From Mesostigma viride (taxonomy: Eukaryota > Streptophyta > Mesostigmatophyceae > Mesostigmatales > Mesostigmataceae): a stretch of DNA of 64,000 nucleotides. Below the pieces are notes generated by a model. That model saw only the letters and a list, made by a program, of their open reading frames with translations, was not told the origin of the DNA and ran no database searches. The DNA lies in NCBI GenBank assembly GCA_009746045.1, contig RPFO01001343.1, positions 1-64,000 on the forward strand, in the 5' to 3' direction. Made by a program: the position numbers and the translations under genes. Shown here in pieces: positions 23,621 through 34,446 of the stretch (its first letter is position 1; each line of letters starts with the position of its first letter).

Positions 23621-24234
23621 CTGTCCACGGCCAGATGGATAATTATATATTGTAATGGTGAAGTGGGAGAACGTGCGTGTCTATTAGCAAATGCAGCGAA
23701 ATATAAAAATGTAGTTATCAGCCTTTGTCGCCTGTTCAGCAGTTGTCGTTGTCGGCCGTTGCCAGTAAGCGGCTATAGATTATGTGTGCTGGGGCCGGTG
23801 AAAAGACGCTAGCAAAGTTCGTCTGAATGGCGTCCAATAGAGGGGATTTCATTCTTATAGTGGATTGTTCGACGAGGAGAAGGCGAGGTTGCTGGCGGAG
23901 AATGCGAAAGAGCAGAGGGAAGCAGCGGAAGCCGTGCGTGGAAGATGAGGTAACGGGATGGAGTGTGGGCCCTGGCTTCTGGTTATGAAATGATGGCGGT
24001 TGCAGGCCAGCCGTGCTCGCTGGTAATGGGTGCGTGGTGTTGAAATCCAAGTTCTGCGCGTATTCTGTTTTTTGGTAAATGATTGAAGGGATGTCGCCTT
24101 GTTTTATTTTTGTGCATCTGCGTCCCGTCGTGACTGCCTCGTCATGGACGCCCAGGGGTAGAAATTCGAACGAGGGAATGATTTTTCAAACGCCTGGATA
24201 TGTTATGATAGTACGAATAAATGGTAATGGGTAG

Positions 24235-24939
24235 AGGCGGCCAAAATTTTGTTGGAAGTGTGCCAACGCCGCACATACGACTTGAACAACCCTAGGTATC
24301 TTAGGAAAAGGAAACACGGATACGTCGGAGTGGAGGAAGAGGAAGACGATGACGATGGTGAAGACGGAGAGGTTTACAATGGAGGCCTTGAGAATGGGGA
24401 GACATTGAAGCAGGAGAGCAGGGTAGCGGTGAGTGGCCCGTCATGAATTACATTGTGGTTGCAGTTGTTAGCGAGGCGTGTTGATTGCTTCTTGCCGCGG
24501 GTAATCGCTAGCGTGCATAACCTTCTTTTTACAACAGGTGTTCTGGTGCATTGACTGCCGCAAAGCAATTAATGGGACTGATTATGTGCCTATCATGCCG
24601 TTTGGGAATCATACATTGCCAACATTTCGTGTTTAGAAGGCGCGCCTTCAGAAGCATATTCAGCACCGCACGAGCCAGGTGCTGAAGGCGTGCTTGGAGA
24701 GGAAGGGGTATAAAGTGCGCATGACCGCATCGAAGAAGAAGAAGCAGCAGGAATCGGGCAAGACCATGATAACCGAGCCAGGATTGGCTTTCGTGCATGC
24801 AGTACATGGTGCGGCGCAGGCAGTGAATGCTGCATCGATTGCAGCGGTGCAGCCTGTGGCCATGGCGGTGCAGGGCGCGGGTCCTGAAGTGTGGGCGTTG
24901 GCGAAGCAGATTCACGATGCTGTCATGGCCACGTTGTGA
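24235..24939 (+). pseudogene. Two-exon gene with Cys-X2-Cys motif, in-frame TAG (left-arm copy)
   Basis: Exon A (about 24235-24428) encodes a helical start, LNNPRYLRKRKHG, then an acidic run, ending at GCG|GTGAGT. Exon B (24538-24939) follows ACAACAG. Phase 0 on both sides. Exon B begins VFWCIDCRKAINGTD, then has an in-frame TAG near 24634, then KARLQKHIQHRTSQ, a Lys box (KKKKQQ) and an Ala-rich helix to the stop at 24939. Cys-X2-Cys...His-X2-His could be a BED- or C2H2-like finger (weak). An upstream exon may lie near 23870-23950 (LFDEEKARLLAENAKEQREA). The right arm has the same structure and the same TAG. Confidence 0.5.
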
Positions 24940-25015
24940 AGCCAAGGAATGGGTGTTGGTTGCAGTCAGGTGCCTCGCCCGGAGGAAGCTTTTCTGCTGT
25001 AAGCAGAGGTGCGGC

Positions 25016-25110
25016 ATCAAGCATTTGCAATCGCCATGAGAGCAGTGGAGATGTCAGCGGCATGAAGCATTTGCAATCGCCATGAGAGCAGTGGAGATGT
25101 CTGCGGCATT
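25016..25110. repeat. Tandem duplication of about 47 bp
   Basis: AAGCATTTGCAATCGCCATG and the following GAGAGCAGTGGAGATGTC occur twice in a row; the same duplication is present in the right arm near 57860-57960. Confidence 0.85.
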
Positions 25111-25727
25111 GGGAGATCTGCAGACAATTGCAGGAGGACATTGTGCGGTACGCTTGTAGGGTGTATGCTGTGTTGTTCCGCTCGCTAATGGACATGTGCC
25201 CCTGTAACCTCTTCCAGGCTACTATCTCCTATACACCTCTTCAGGCTTGAAAAGTAAATTGCTGTACGGTTCACAATTGGCATGGCTTGACATGCACGCG
25301 TCCTTGACTGTGGTCTGCATGGGTTTGGGGTTTAGCGGTTTACATCAGACTCAGCTGTGTATCTGCTTAATCAGCCGACGTGTCACATGGGGACAGCAAC
25401 GGCGCTGGGATGCAGCCCGGTGTGAATGCGAGTAAATTACGCGCTGTCATGCATGACGGATGGGGCGAGGAAGCCACGACCCACGTTTTTGTGTGTGCAC
25501 GGGGGGCTAGGGTGCCAGTCCTTGTGTTGCTGCCATCCATATGGGCATGGATATGCGGGAAGCTTTCCCCGTACCCATACTTAATGATGCATGGACTGGT
25601 TGTGACACCCAAGGGTTTAGCTGTCGTGGGTTTGCTGACTGATCATGGCAGGCTGCTAGGCTGGTGCTAGAACAGCCATAGCGCGGTTACTGCTATGTCT
25701 TGCCCGTGCTAACTGATGCTGCAGCCA

Positions 25728-26020
25728 TGCGTGGAGCGCGAATCGTCCCGTGAGGAGAAGGAGGAGGCGGGGCCGGTGCACCCACGGGCAGGGCCGGAGA
25801 AGAAGGAGGCGGAGCACCCAGTGTGGGAGAAGGAGATGGCGGGGAAGCACTGAAGCTCCACCCCATGTCAGGCCTCTAGTATAGGTGCCAGTTAACTAAA
25901 CCCATGCACGTGCAGGTTGTAGCTCAGAATGTATTAAAAATCATATGCCCCTTTGCAGGTAGATATGTGTAACAGTGACTCCCAACGGATATATGTTCCT
26001 AATTTATTAAATTCTTACTG
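25728..26020 (+). mobile_element. LINE-type 3' end (left-arm copy)
   Basis: A short coding tail, rich in Glu, Lys and Pro, ends at TGA 25851-25853. It is followed by a 3' UTR ending in ATATGCCCC...ACTCCCAACGGATATATG, then TTCCTAATTTATT. The same terminal block closes the right-arm LINE fragment (53750-54451), where it runs into (ATTA)n. Confidence 0.55.
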
Positions 26021-26044
26021 AATAATTGTTGTCTTTATGAACCC

Positions 26045-26242
26045 ATGAAGAGCAAAGCCCGGTGGGGAGTACATGTAACGCATTACCACGAGAAGGGGTC
26101 ACCACACCGCACTTCTTCGCTCTCTGTTCCTATGCAGAACAAGAAGAGGTGGATGACCAATGTCCCGGCTCACACGCCAGCCCCTGTGGGCAAGCCCCCT
26201 CCCCCAAAGCGGAAGGGGCGCTTTGGGGAGAAGTGTAGTTAG
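26045..26242 (+). CDS. Small basic ORF, unrecognised (left-arm copy)
   Basis: 65 codons, Lys/Pro/His-rich, ending in KRKGRFGEKCS. Conserved as a frame in the right arm (56709-56921, minus) with a few substitutions. It precedes a 3'-UTR-like block, so it is probably the last exon or ORF end of a retroelement and not a gene of its own. No homology recognised. Confidence 0.3.
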   Translation: MKSKARWGVHVTHYHEKGSPHRTSSLSVPMQNKKRWMTNVPAHTPAPVGKPPPPKRKGRFGEKCS

Positions 26243-26492
26243 GATTTTGTAGACTAGATAGGTTAGAGTTACCTTATTTCGATGTCGCGGCTTGACCCAC
26301 CTCCACCCATTCAGCAAGGAATATGTGCTACATGATCTCCCAACGGAGGCATGTTATAATTTTATTTGATTGTTTAATGTAGTGTCTTGGGGCATGATGC
26401 AGATGAGATTTGTAACTTCCGTGTAATTATGTTTCTATAGAGATTAGCATAGTACTATAAACATGCCCATGCGCATGACACGCAAGTACTTA

Positions 26493-26868
26493 CGTCCGTC
26501 CATCCATCCATCCATCCATCCATCCATCCATCCATCCATCCATCCATCCATCCATCCATCCATCCATCCATCCATCCATCCATCCATCCATCCATCCATC
26601 CATCCATCCATCCATCCATCCATCCATCCATCCATCCATCCATCCATCCATCCATCCATCCATCCATCCATCCATCCATCCATCCATCCATCCATCCATC
26701 CATCCATCCATCCATCCATCCATCCATCCATCCATCCATCCATCCATCCATCCATCCATCCATCCATCCATCCATCCATCCATCCATCCATCCATCCATC
26801 CATCCATCCATCCATCCATCCATCCATCCATCCATCCATCCATCCATCCATCCATCCATCCATCCATC
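26493..26868 (+). repeat. (ATCC)n microsatellite
   Basis: About 94 nearly perfect tetranucleotide units. Counterpart of the (GGAT)n arrays in the right arm; lengths differ. Confidence 0.98.
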
Positions 26869-27104
26869 GGGGTATAGTCCTAGTACAGCCATGCTACGTC
26901 CTGGCTATGATGAGATTACTTGCCCACGCTCCTAGTGTTATGCCATGCTCACATGAGTCTTATTGCACCCACAGATTGCCGGATCGTTAGCGTGTCCGTT
27001 TAGCTAGCGTTCCCGAATGCAGCTGTGGCATGCCTTAGGCATGAAGGAGAGTGGGGGTCTCTGCCCTTTCTCCTGTTGTGCACACACAGGCATTAAAAGC
27101 ACTT

Positions 27105-27245
27105 CGGTGCTCCGTGACTCCCCAACGGGAGCACGTGTTTAAATAATTAATTAATGAATGAATCGGGGTTAACTAATGCTCCTTGACTCCCTAATGGGGG
27201 CATGAGTTTAATAAATGAATTAAGTAGTTAGTTAATAAATCAGGT
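27105..27245 (+). repeat. Two units with CTCCC..GGGAG hairpin and TTAA-rich tail
   Basis: Each unit reads GCTCC-TGACTCCC, a hairpin (CTCCCCAACGGGAG or a weaker version), GCA(C/T)G, then a TTAATTAATGAAT-type tail. The right arm has the same units at about 54590-54715 and one more at 55258-55312. Confidence 0.7.
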
Positions 27246-27289
27246 TGATTCAGATGAGGTCCCTGCTGGTTCCTTGTGGACTGGCCAGC

Positions 27290-28068
27290 TGTAACAAGCA
27301 AAAATGACTTTGTTGTTACATCCTTTGTTTTGTGAATGTTTGGCTTTTATTCGAGGACTTTTGGATCAGTATTGAGAAAGTTATGAGGTTTCTAAGACGA
27401 CGGTACTTGGAGCTGATACTTTGTCAGCCAACTGATAGGAACCCTCATTGGTCGTGGCCTGATCCACGTAGGGTTGTAGTTTGTTGGCTGATACTACTGA
27501 TAGGAGCCCTCATTGGTCGTGGCCTGATCCACGTGGGGTTGTAGTTTGTTAGTTGGTACTATTGAGTCTTAAATGCTCCTTTGGGACTTCAGTGCTCACG
27601 ACAGATTAGGATCTCATGGAAAGATTCTGCCAGGCTGTGTGTGGTGTTGTTCTGTTTTGTGTGACTAGGATGGATACGAAGATCTTGTATAGGATTCCAT
27701 GGTTCTGATTGGTTCTCTTCAGGCTAAGGTTGGAGCAAGCTCGACAAGCACGTCGATATCAAGGACGTGGGGTCGCCATTGTTGCTACGTTGGTTTTGAT
27801 TCACCATGGTATAATAAAGCTTGGCTTTGTTGTCCAATCCATAAGAGCCCCTTGGCTATAGACGTCCTTCAGTTCCACAGAGGTCGTCTATACACGAGCT
27901 TGTCTTTGTGTCTACAAGGGGTTGTGATTCCCTAAATCACGTGCTGTGGAATTTCCATCTCAACGTTGCTCGGATACTTGAAGTTCTGCGACTCAGGAAA
28001 GCAACCCAGGTAAAAGATCTTTCATATTGGACTGTGGATGATGTTGATGATCATTTTTAGTCGTTACA
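27290..28068 (+). repeat. gypsy-2 5' LTR
   Basis: TGTAACAAGC...TCGTTACA. It contains a tandem duplication of about 65 bp (around 27430-27560; each unit has CCCTCATTGGTCGTGGCCTG) that is single in gypsy-1. TATAATAA at about 27810. Confidence 0.95.
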
Positions 28069-28069
28069 T

Positions 28070-28081
28070 TGGTATCGGAGG
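28070..28081 (+). promoter_or_regulatory. gypsy-2 primer-binding site
   Basis: TGGTATCGGAGG, one base after the LTR, like an initiator tRNA-Met site. Confidence 0.8.
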
Positions 28082-28296
28082 ATCTCTACTTTGGTGTTTC
28101 TCTTGAAGTCGCAACCTTCCGGGTAGTACAACGTTGATCAGATGTCTGTCATCCGAGAAGATTCATAGAGTTGCGGAAAACTTACGGTGTTACAGATGAG
28201 ACACATCCTGATGTGACTGTCTTGCTCTGTAACACTAGAAGTCAGCCGTAACCGTTGTCTCTACTAGGCAGACGATCGCGACTCCATGTGGAAGTA

Positions 28297-30042
28297 TGAG
28301 TAGTTCGAAGACACAATCACCTTTACCCCCTACTAATCAAGGTTTGGAGATCCGTCATCATCTCTGGAACCCATTGCTAGGGAAGGTGCTGAGACAACTG
28401 CTCGTACTCCACGGCGTCAACTTGATTTCAACCGTACTTCTATGTCTGAAGTGAGGCGGCCCTCGTTGTCCATAGGGCCCAAGTTTTCCGTCATTGCATC
28501 TGGTCTCCAACCAGGCGAACCATCGCTGACAGGCGTGGGTCGAGGAGCGTCACTGTCGCCCAGGATTCCAAGCGCGCGAACGAGTCCTGTGCGGAGTGCA
28601 TCTTCTTCATTTCTTTTCCCGCTAAATACCACGCCTGGAAGAGACGGGACCAGACTTGCAGCGGATCGCCTCTCAGCAGCTAAAATCAGATTATTACACG
28701 ATGAACAACACGCAGCGATGTATAGAAAGATGGTGGAGGAGGTGGAACAGGATGTGGGAAGACTTCGTCAGAGAATTGAGGAGGAGGAGGCGGCCATGCG
28801 TGACATGGTTGCTGGATTGGGGAGAGAGGCTCCTCGGTTGGGTGACGGAAGGGTTTTACCTAATAGTACCGCAGTTACTACGAGGAATGAGACGCAGGAT
28901 AGCGATAGGCAGGATCCAGCGCAGACGACCTCGGTCACCTTCACCACCCCCGCCAGCGACGTCCCCGTGACCGTCACTATACCACCGCATCAAGGTTCCG
29001 CCCCGCCATTTCCAAAAATCGAATCCGTAGACAAGCTGTCGCTCACCAATCTAACCCACCGCAGTTTCGATCATTTCTCTACTCGATTCCAGGATGTGTT
29101 CGCTATCCACTTTGCTAACTACGGCAAACGAGCGGAAGAACGACTTTCCCTGGACATCCAGAAGAAGATGGTTCGACAGCGAATGAGCGACAGTGCAGCC
29201 GACAGGTTTGATGAGTTTTTACGATCCTCGGCAGGTAATACTTGCAAGGATTTGCCATCTCTCATGCTTTCATTTCGACGTTTTCTCCTTCCCCAGGACC
29301 AGCTCCGTCTGGACCGGGACGCGTTGGCCAACTGTACTCAGTCCGGCCTGACACTACCACAATACGTAGAGACGTTTACCAACCTGAGGGCCAAAATCCC
29401 CCAGTGCTCTGATTCTGAAGCTCTTCACAGGTTTCTGCATGGGCTCTCCCCTCAAGTCAGGGTGGATATTGACAAGCATTTCTCCCCTTTCGACTATGTC
29501 GAGTGGAAGTGGGATACTGTGCTGTCTTATGCCCTCACGCTGTGCCGTGTCCCTGACTTTTCCCTCAAGTGGGAGCCTGCTGCAGGCAACCAGGCGCCTG
29601 CTGTTAAGAAGCCCCTGAACCAGCTGAACGCTGTGATGGAGGAGCTCAGTGCCATGGAGCAGTCCAAAGGAGCCTGTTTCACGTGTGGCCAGCTGGGACA
29701 CTTTGCACGGGATTGCCCCAAGCGAGACCAGTTCCCAAGCGACACCAAGGGTCCTCAGGGGGTTCTTCCATTCACCAGACCACCCATCTTCCCTCCTGGG
29801 GTGAGCCAGAGCGACCACAGGGCACAGCCTGGGTTTAGACCCAACTTCCAGGCTTCGGGCAAGGGACCCTTCCAGCCCAAGGGCTTCAGCAGGCAAGACA
29901 GGCGTCGGATGGTCAACGCCCTGTGGCACCTCCTAGCAGAGGAGGAGGAGGGAGAAGGGGGCAGACGGCATAGAGGATCAGCAGGTGCAGCCTTCAGTGG
30001 GGAGCTCGTCTTCAGATCATCCTCCTGAGCTGCCAAAAAACT
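28297..30042 (+). CDS. gypsy-2 gag
   Basis: Starts at ATG 28297 by comparison with gypsy-1, with a frame break before 28442, from where 528 codons are open. Order: Ser/Pro-rich N terminus; coiled coil (near 28720-28800); capsid-like region with KKMVRQRMSDSAADRFDEFL; CCHC knuckle CFTCGQLGHFARDC (about 29678-29720), which binds RNA; Pro/Gln-rich tail. A second break near 29960 makes the frame end at 30028, whereas the gypsy-1 frame would end at 30042 (PPELPKN). Confidence 0.85.
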
Positions 30043-30043
30043 A

Positions 30044-30688
30044 GTGGAGCCCCCAGGACTACGTCCAGCGGTGGAGTTAACTGGTTTGCCTGCTGTGCAT
30101 GTCCGTCCTGTGAACAACTTGTCTGCCTCTGATTCCACCACCCCATTGGGCCCTCCTATTCCCAGTCAACTCTTGAAGTTCCAGGCTAGGCTGTTGAACG
30201 TGCCAGTCCCTTTGGCTCAGCCTTTATGTCTCTTCATGATTGACTCAGGTGCAGGAAGTAACTACATTTCCACTTCCTTGGTGCAGGAGCTGCATCTACC
30301 AGTGCTCCCCCACCCTGTGCCTGTTAAGGTCCAATATTCTGATGGTAGGCAGAGTAACTCACCTGGCTACGTGCAACTGCTTTTTCAAGTGTGCTCACGT
30401 CAAACCTTGTCTGTCACAGCAGATGTCATTCCACTCACTGCTGCTGATGTGATTCTGGGGATGCCATGGTTGGAGTCTGCTAATCCTGCCATCTTGTGGT
30501 CTGAGAAGGTGGTGCAGTTTCAGGATGGGTCAGTGTGGGACGCCACCACAGTGATTAAGGGGGGAGAAAGACCAGTCACAGAGTGCTGTTCTACTAATGA
30601 GGCTGTCAATGATGGGAGAGGGGTTGCAGGTGCCAAGGAGGACGTCAAGGTGCCTTCACTGGAAGAGAAACGTGCTGCACTTACTTAA
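30044..30688 (+). CDS. gypsy-2 aspartic protease
   Basis: Retropepsin: LFMIDSGAGSNYIS holds the catalytic Asp-Ser-Gly near 30242, and VILGMPWLE near 30460 is the conserved C-terminal loop. It processes the Gag-Pol polyprotein. Frame continuity to RT is lost at about 30680 by one base relative to gypsy-1. Confidence 0.85.
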   Translation: MEPPGLRPAVELTGLPAVHVRPVNNLSASDSTTPLGPPIPSQLLKFQARLLNVPVPLAQPLCLFMIDSGAGSNYISTSLVQELHLPVLPHPVPVKVQYSDGRQSNSPGYVQLLFQVCSRQTLSVTADVIPLTAADVILGMPWLESANPAILWSEKVVQFQDGSVWDATTVIKGGERPVTECCSTNEAVNDGRGVAGAKEDVKVPSLEEKRAALT

Positions 30689-30689
30689 G

Positions 30690-32403
30690 CACGTATGGTC
30701 TGCCAATCACACCTTGTCTTACCTGGCTACTTACCCAGTGGAACACGTCTTTCTCTTACAGCTGGTTCCTAACTCACCCTCTGATGAGACTCATGGCCAC
30801 ACGGTGAATGCTGTGAACCCAGTACCAGCTGTCACAGAGGAGGAGCAGAAGCTGCATGATGCCCTTTTGGACAGGTTTGCTGCCATTTTTGAGGACAAAA
30901 TGCCACAGTACCCCCTGAAGGGCCAATCACTCATGTCATCAAGCTTGTGGATGGTGCCAGGCCTCCCTTTGTTCCCATGTACAGGATGGGGCCAGCTGAG
31001 ATGGCAGAGCTGAAGGTGATCTTGACAGGCCTGTTGGAAGCTGGACTCATTCTTCCTGCCAATAGTCCTTTCAGCTCTGGGTGTTTGCTTGTCCCAAGCA
31101 TGATGGTGGATGGCGGTTGTGCATTGATCTGAGAGGCCTGAACAAGGTCACAGTGAAGTCCAAGTATCCCTTGCCACGGATTGATGAGCTGCTAGAGAGG
31201 ACAGCTGGATCATCTTACTTCACCAAGTTTGACCTTAGACACGCGTTCTGGCAGATCAGGATAGCTACTGAGGACATTCCAAAAACTGCATTCTCCACAC
31301 CCTGGGGTCAGTTCCAGTGGACTGTGATGCCCATGGGGGCCTCCAACAGCCCAGCTACTATGCAGATGTTTGTGAATGCTATCTTTGGCCATCTGACAGG
31401 GAACTCTCTGCCTCAGATCTCCCCTGATCTCAGGAATCCCAGGTTCAAAGACATTGCCCACCTGTGTGACCCTGCAAGACCCGTGTTCAGGACCTGCGTG
31501 GTGGCCTACATGGACGACATCCTGGTGCACTCAAAGACGTTCAAGGAGCATCTGGAGAACGTGGAGGAGGTCCTGAAGGTCATCCAGCACTACCACTTGT
31601 CTGTCAAGAGGTCTAAGGTGGAGTGGGGGCATGAAGTGGGGTTCCTAGGGTACAAGTTGAGTTCCTTGGGTATGACACCTGACAATGCTAAGATTGCTGC
31701 CATCCTTGAGTGGCCTGTGTTGCAGTCTGCACATGATGTCAAGTCCTTCCTGGGCATGGTGGGGTGGTACAGGCGTTTTATCCCTGACATGGCTGCCATC
31801 TCCACCCCCTTGCTTGAGTTAATCAAGAAGGATGTTCAGTTTGAGTGGACAGATAGGTGTCAGCAGGCCTTTGACCTGTTGAAGCAGAAGCTCACATCCA
31901 CCCCTGTGCTAGTGGGTCCCAACCCAGATCTACCTTATCAGGTTAGGTCAGATGCCTCTCAAGGCGCCATAGGTGCTGTGCTGATGCAAGACCATGGCTA
32001 TGGACCACAGCCAGTGGAGTACATGTCTAAAACCATGAGCTCAGCTGAACGTAACTACCCTGTACACGAGCAGGAGTTGCTGGGTTTAGTGGTAGCATGT
32101 CACAAGTGGGAGCATCTGTTGAAGGGAGCTCAGTTTTCTGTGGCTAGCAGTGCTACAGATGGGCTAGGGCAAGAGTCTATCACCCTGATGACTGACCACA
32201 GGCCCTTGGTGCACGTGCTAGAACAGAGTAGGATGAGTAAGAGGATGGCTGGGTGGATGGAGTACCTAGGGGGATTCTATCCTTTCTCTGTGCAGTATGT
32301 CCCAGGATCACAGAATGTGGTGCCAGACGCCCTCTCTAGAAGAAGGGATCTGATGGGACATTTCACGAGGATCTGGATATTTGTGCTGCCATGGTTTCTG
32401 TAG
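30690..32403 (+). CDS. gypsy-2 reverse transcriptase and RNase H (three frame breaks)
   Basis: RT: FSSGCLLVPKHDGGWRLCID, FTKFDLRHAFWQIRIA with the first catalytic Asp, MPMGASNSPATMQ, and VVAYMDDILVHS (YMDD at 31507-31518). RNase H: VRSDASQGAIGAVL, YPVHEQELLGLV and LMTDHRPLVH supply the D-E-D set. Breaks near 30915, 31090 (three C instead of the expected four) and 32345 split it into four pieces. The 31081-32403 frame holds most of RT and all of RNase H. Confidence 0.9.
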
Positions 32404-32673
32404 TAGAGTGTGGTGCTGTCACCAGGGCACAGGCAGCTAACCAGCAAACCTCCAAGCTGAGCCACCCCCTGTAGAGGCTAGCTTTAGTCACGAGATGCTC
32501 ATTGACCAGGGCTCTGTCCCAGGGTCGACAGGCGTCCAGGGTGGGGGTCAGTCACTGCAGAGCAGTCTTAGGGAGGGTTCTGCTGGTAGCCAGCCCACTC
32601 TCACAACACAACCAAGCACAGAGAATCCTAGGAGGGGAAGGGACGGCCCAGGAAGTGGATACTGGAGCCAGGG

Positions 32674-34062
32674 ATGCTGACCAAGTCTAGAGGATTGGCA
32701 GCTGAGATCAAGGGGAAGTCACGTACACCTGTGGCTGATGTTCTGTCATCCAAGCATCTAGTCACTAGTCACCTGCAGGAGGGTGAGGTGCTGCAGCTGC
32801 AGCCTTTAGGACCTGGCAAACAGCTAGTCCTGCCTAACCCTATGAGTATAGCCCTGCTGGACGTGATTAAGGCCTTCACTAAAACTGAGGACCTGGCCAC
32901 TAAGGCCATTCAGGAAGGAAGCTTTGGTAACAGGCCTGTGGAGTACTGGGAGGGAGTCCTGTATGTCCACACCCAGGATGCAGATCATGTAGTGACCAGG
33001 AAGGTCTATGTGCCAGAAATGGCCATTCCCACTGTGTTGCATTGCTTCCATGACGACGTGACTGCGTGTCATCCTGGGTATGCTAAGCTTCTCCATGAAG
33101 TACAAGAGAGGTTTTGGTGGCCTGGCATGTTTCGTGATATCAAAGCCTATGTGGCTTCCTGTGACTCATGCCAAAGGAATAAGGTTAGGACTCAGGCAGT
33201 GCCTATCTTTCCTATGGCCATGCCTATTCCCCTTCGACCCTGGATCAGTGTGACCATGGACTTCATTTGTGGCTTGCCTGTTTCTGATGCTGGCAATGAC
33301 AGGATACTAGTGGTGATGGACAGGCTGTCTAGAATGTGCCACCTCATCCCCTGCAATGCCCATCTCACAGCTGCCCAGTGTGTAGAGTTGTTCATGAAGG
33401 AGGTGTACAGATTGCATGGCATGCCACGTGTAATCATCACTGACCAGGATCCCTTGTGGATGTCTGGGTTTTGGAAGTCCTTCTTTGACATCCTAGACAC
33501 TAAGTTGGCCTTTGGAGTAGCATACAGGTGTGCCAGCACGGGGGCTGTGGAGAGGCTGAACCGTATTGTACGGGAATGCCAGAAGCACTATTGTACCCAT
33601 GATAACAAGGAATGGGACAAGAAACTTCCCTTCATAGAGTTTGCCATCAACAACTCACCCCTGGCTCCTCACCAAATGTCTCCATTTGTCATTTGCCATG
33701 GCCAGTGCCCCTTGACTCCATTTGACCTGGAGTTACCTGATAGGGATGCTGAAGGCCCCTTCAGAAGACGCCTAACCTCTGTCCACCAGTTGATTGCATC
33801 CTTCCAGGAAGCTCACAGTATGGTGGCTGCTCAGATGTTGCATGCACAGGACAAGTATTTAAACAATGCTTGGCAACAGATGTTGGCTACACACACCTTT
33901 GTGGCTCCTGGTGACCTGGTGCTCTTGGAGGCTAATCGTGTGCTACCTGAAAAGGAGCAATGCAGGAAACTGCAACCCTTGTGGTTGGGACCTTACCCTG
34001 TCCTGAACCTTCCACTATGGGACTGTAGTTCAAGTCCAGGTGCCTTCCCACTGGAGGCTTAA
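32674..34062 (+). CDS. gypsy-2 integrase
   Basis: HHCC zinc domain (HPGYAKLLHEV ... CDSCQRNK). Core acidic residues: VTMDFICGLP (Asp), VIITDQDPLW (Asp) and GAVERLNRIV (Glu). The C-terminal part includes LVLLEANRVLPEKEQCRK and a GPY-like LWLGPYPVLN just before the frame changes to the chromodomain frame at about 34040. Confidence 0.9.
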   Translation: MLTKSRGLAAEIKGKSRTPVADVLSSKHLVTSHLQEGEVLQLQPLGPGKQLVLPNPMSIALLDVIKAFTKTEDLATKAIQEGSFGNRPVEYWEGVLYVHTQDADHVVTRKVYVPEMAIPTVLHCFHDDVTACHPGYAKLLHEVQERFWWPGMFRDIKAYVASCDSCQRNKVRTQAVPIFPMAMPIPLRPWISVTMDFICGLPVSDAGNDRILVVMDRLSRMCHLIPCNAHLTAAQCVELFMKEVYRLHGMPRVIITDQDPLWMSGFWKSFFDILDTKLAFGVAYRCASTGAVERLNRIVRECQKHYCTHDNKEWDKKLPFIEFAINNSPLAPHQMSPFVICHGQCPLTPFDLELPDRDAEGPFRRRLTSVHQLIASFQEAHSMVAAQMLHAQDKYLNNAWQQMLATHTFVAPGDLVLLEANRVLPEKEQCRKLQPLWLGPYPVLNLPLWDCSSSPGAFPLEA

Positions 34063-34411
34063 GACTAACGTGTTTCACCTGGCCCAGCTCAAACTGTATA
34101 AACGCAATACCTTGCAGGGACGCCTTTCTGCTCCATTACCATTTGAGCTGGATACTGAGGGGGAGAGGATATATGAAGTGGAGCAGCTGGTGGCTCACAG
34201 AGTCAAAGGAAAGGGTAGGACCAAGCAGCTGCAGTTTAAGGTGCACTGGAAAGGAGAGTTAGAGTCTACTGCCACATGGCTGTGGTTGTCTGACTTGACT
34301 CACTGCCATGAAGTGGTCCAGGAGTATTGCCAAAAGAAGGGGCTCACTCTTCCTTCTTGGTATACTGAGTTGGTGCAAACCACTGCTCCCCTTCCTATAT
34401 CTCAGGACTAA
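34040..34411 (+). CDS. gypsy-2 chromodomain (C-terminal integrase tail)
   Basis: YEVEQLVAHRVKGKGRTKQL then FKVHWKGELESTATWLWLSD has the order expected of a chromodomain: a beta strand with E.E.L, a K.KWKG-like core and T-WL. It normally reads methylated histone H3 and steers integration. Frame is offset from integrase, so one break is needed. Places the element among chromoviruses. Confidence 0.85.
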   Translation: MPSHWRLKTNVFHLAQLKLYKRNTLQGRLSAPLPFELDTEGERIYEVEQLVAHRVKGKGRTKQLQFKVHWKGELESTATWLWLSDLTHCHEVVQEYCQKKGLTLPSWYTELVQTTAPLPISQD

Positions 34412-34446
34412 CGAATGGTTTCTTCGTGCATGCTGTGTGGTCCCAG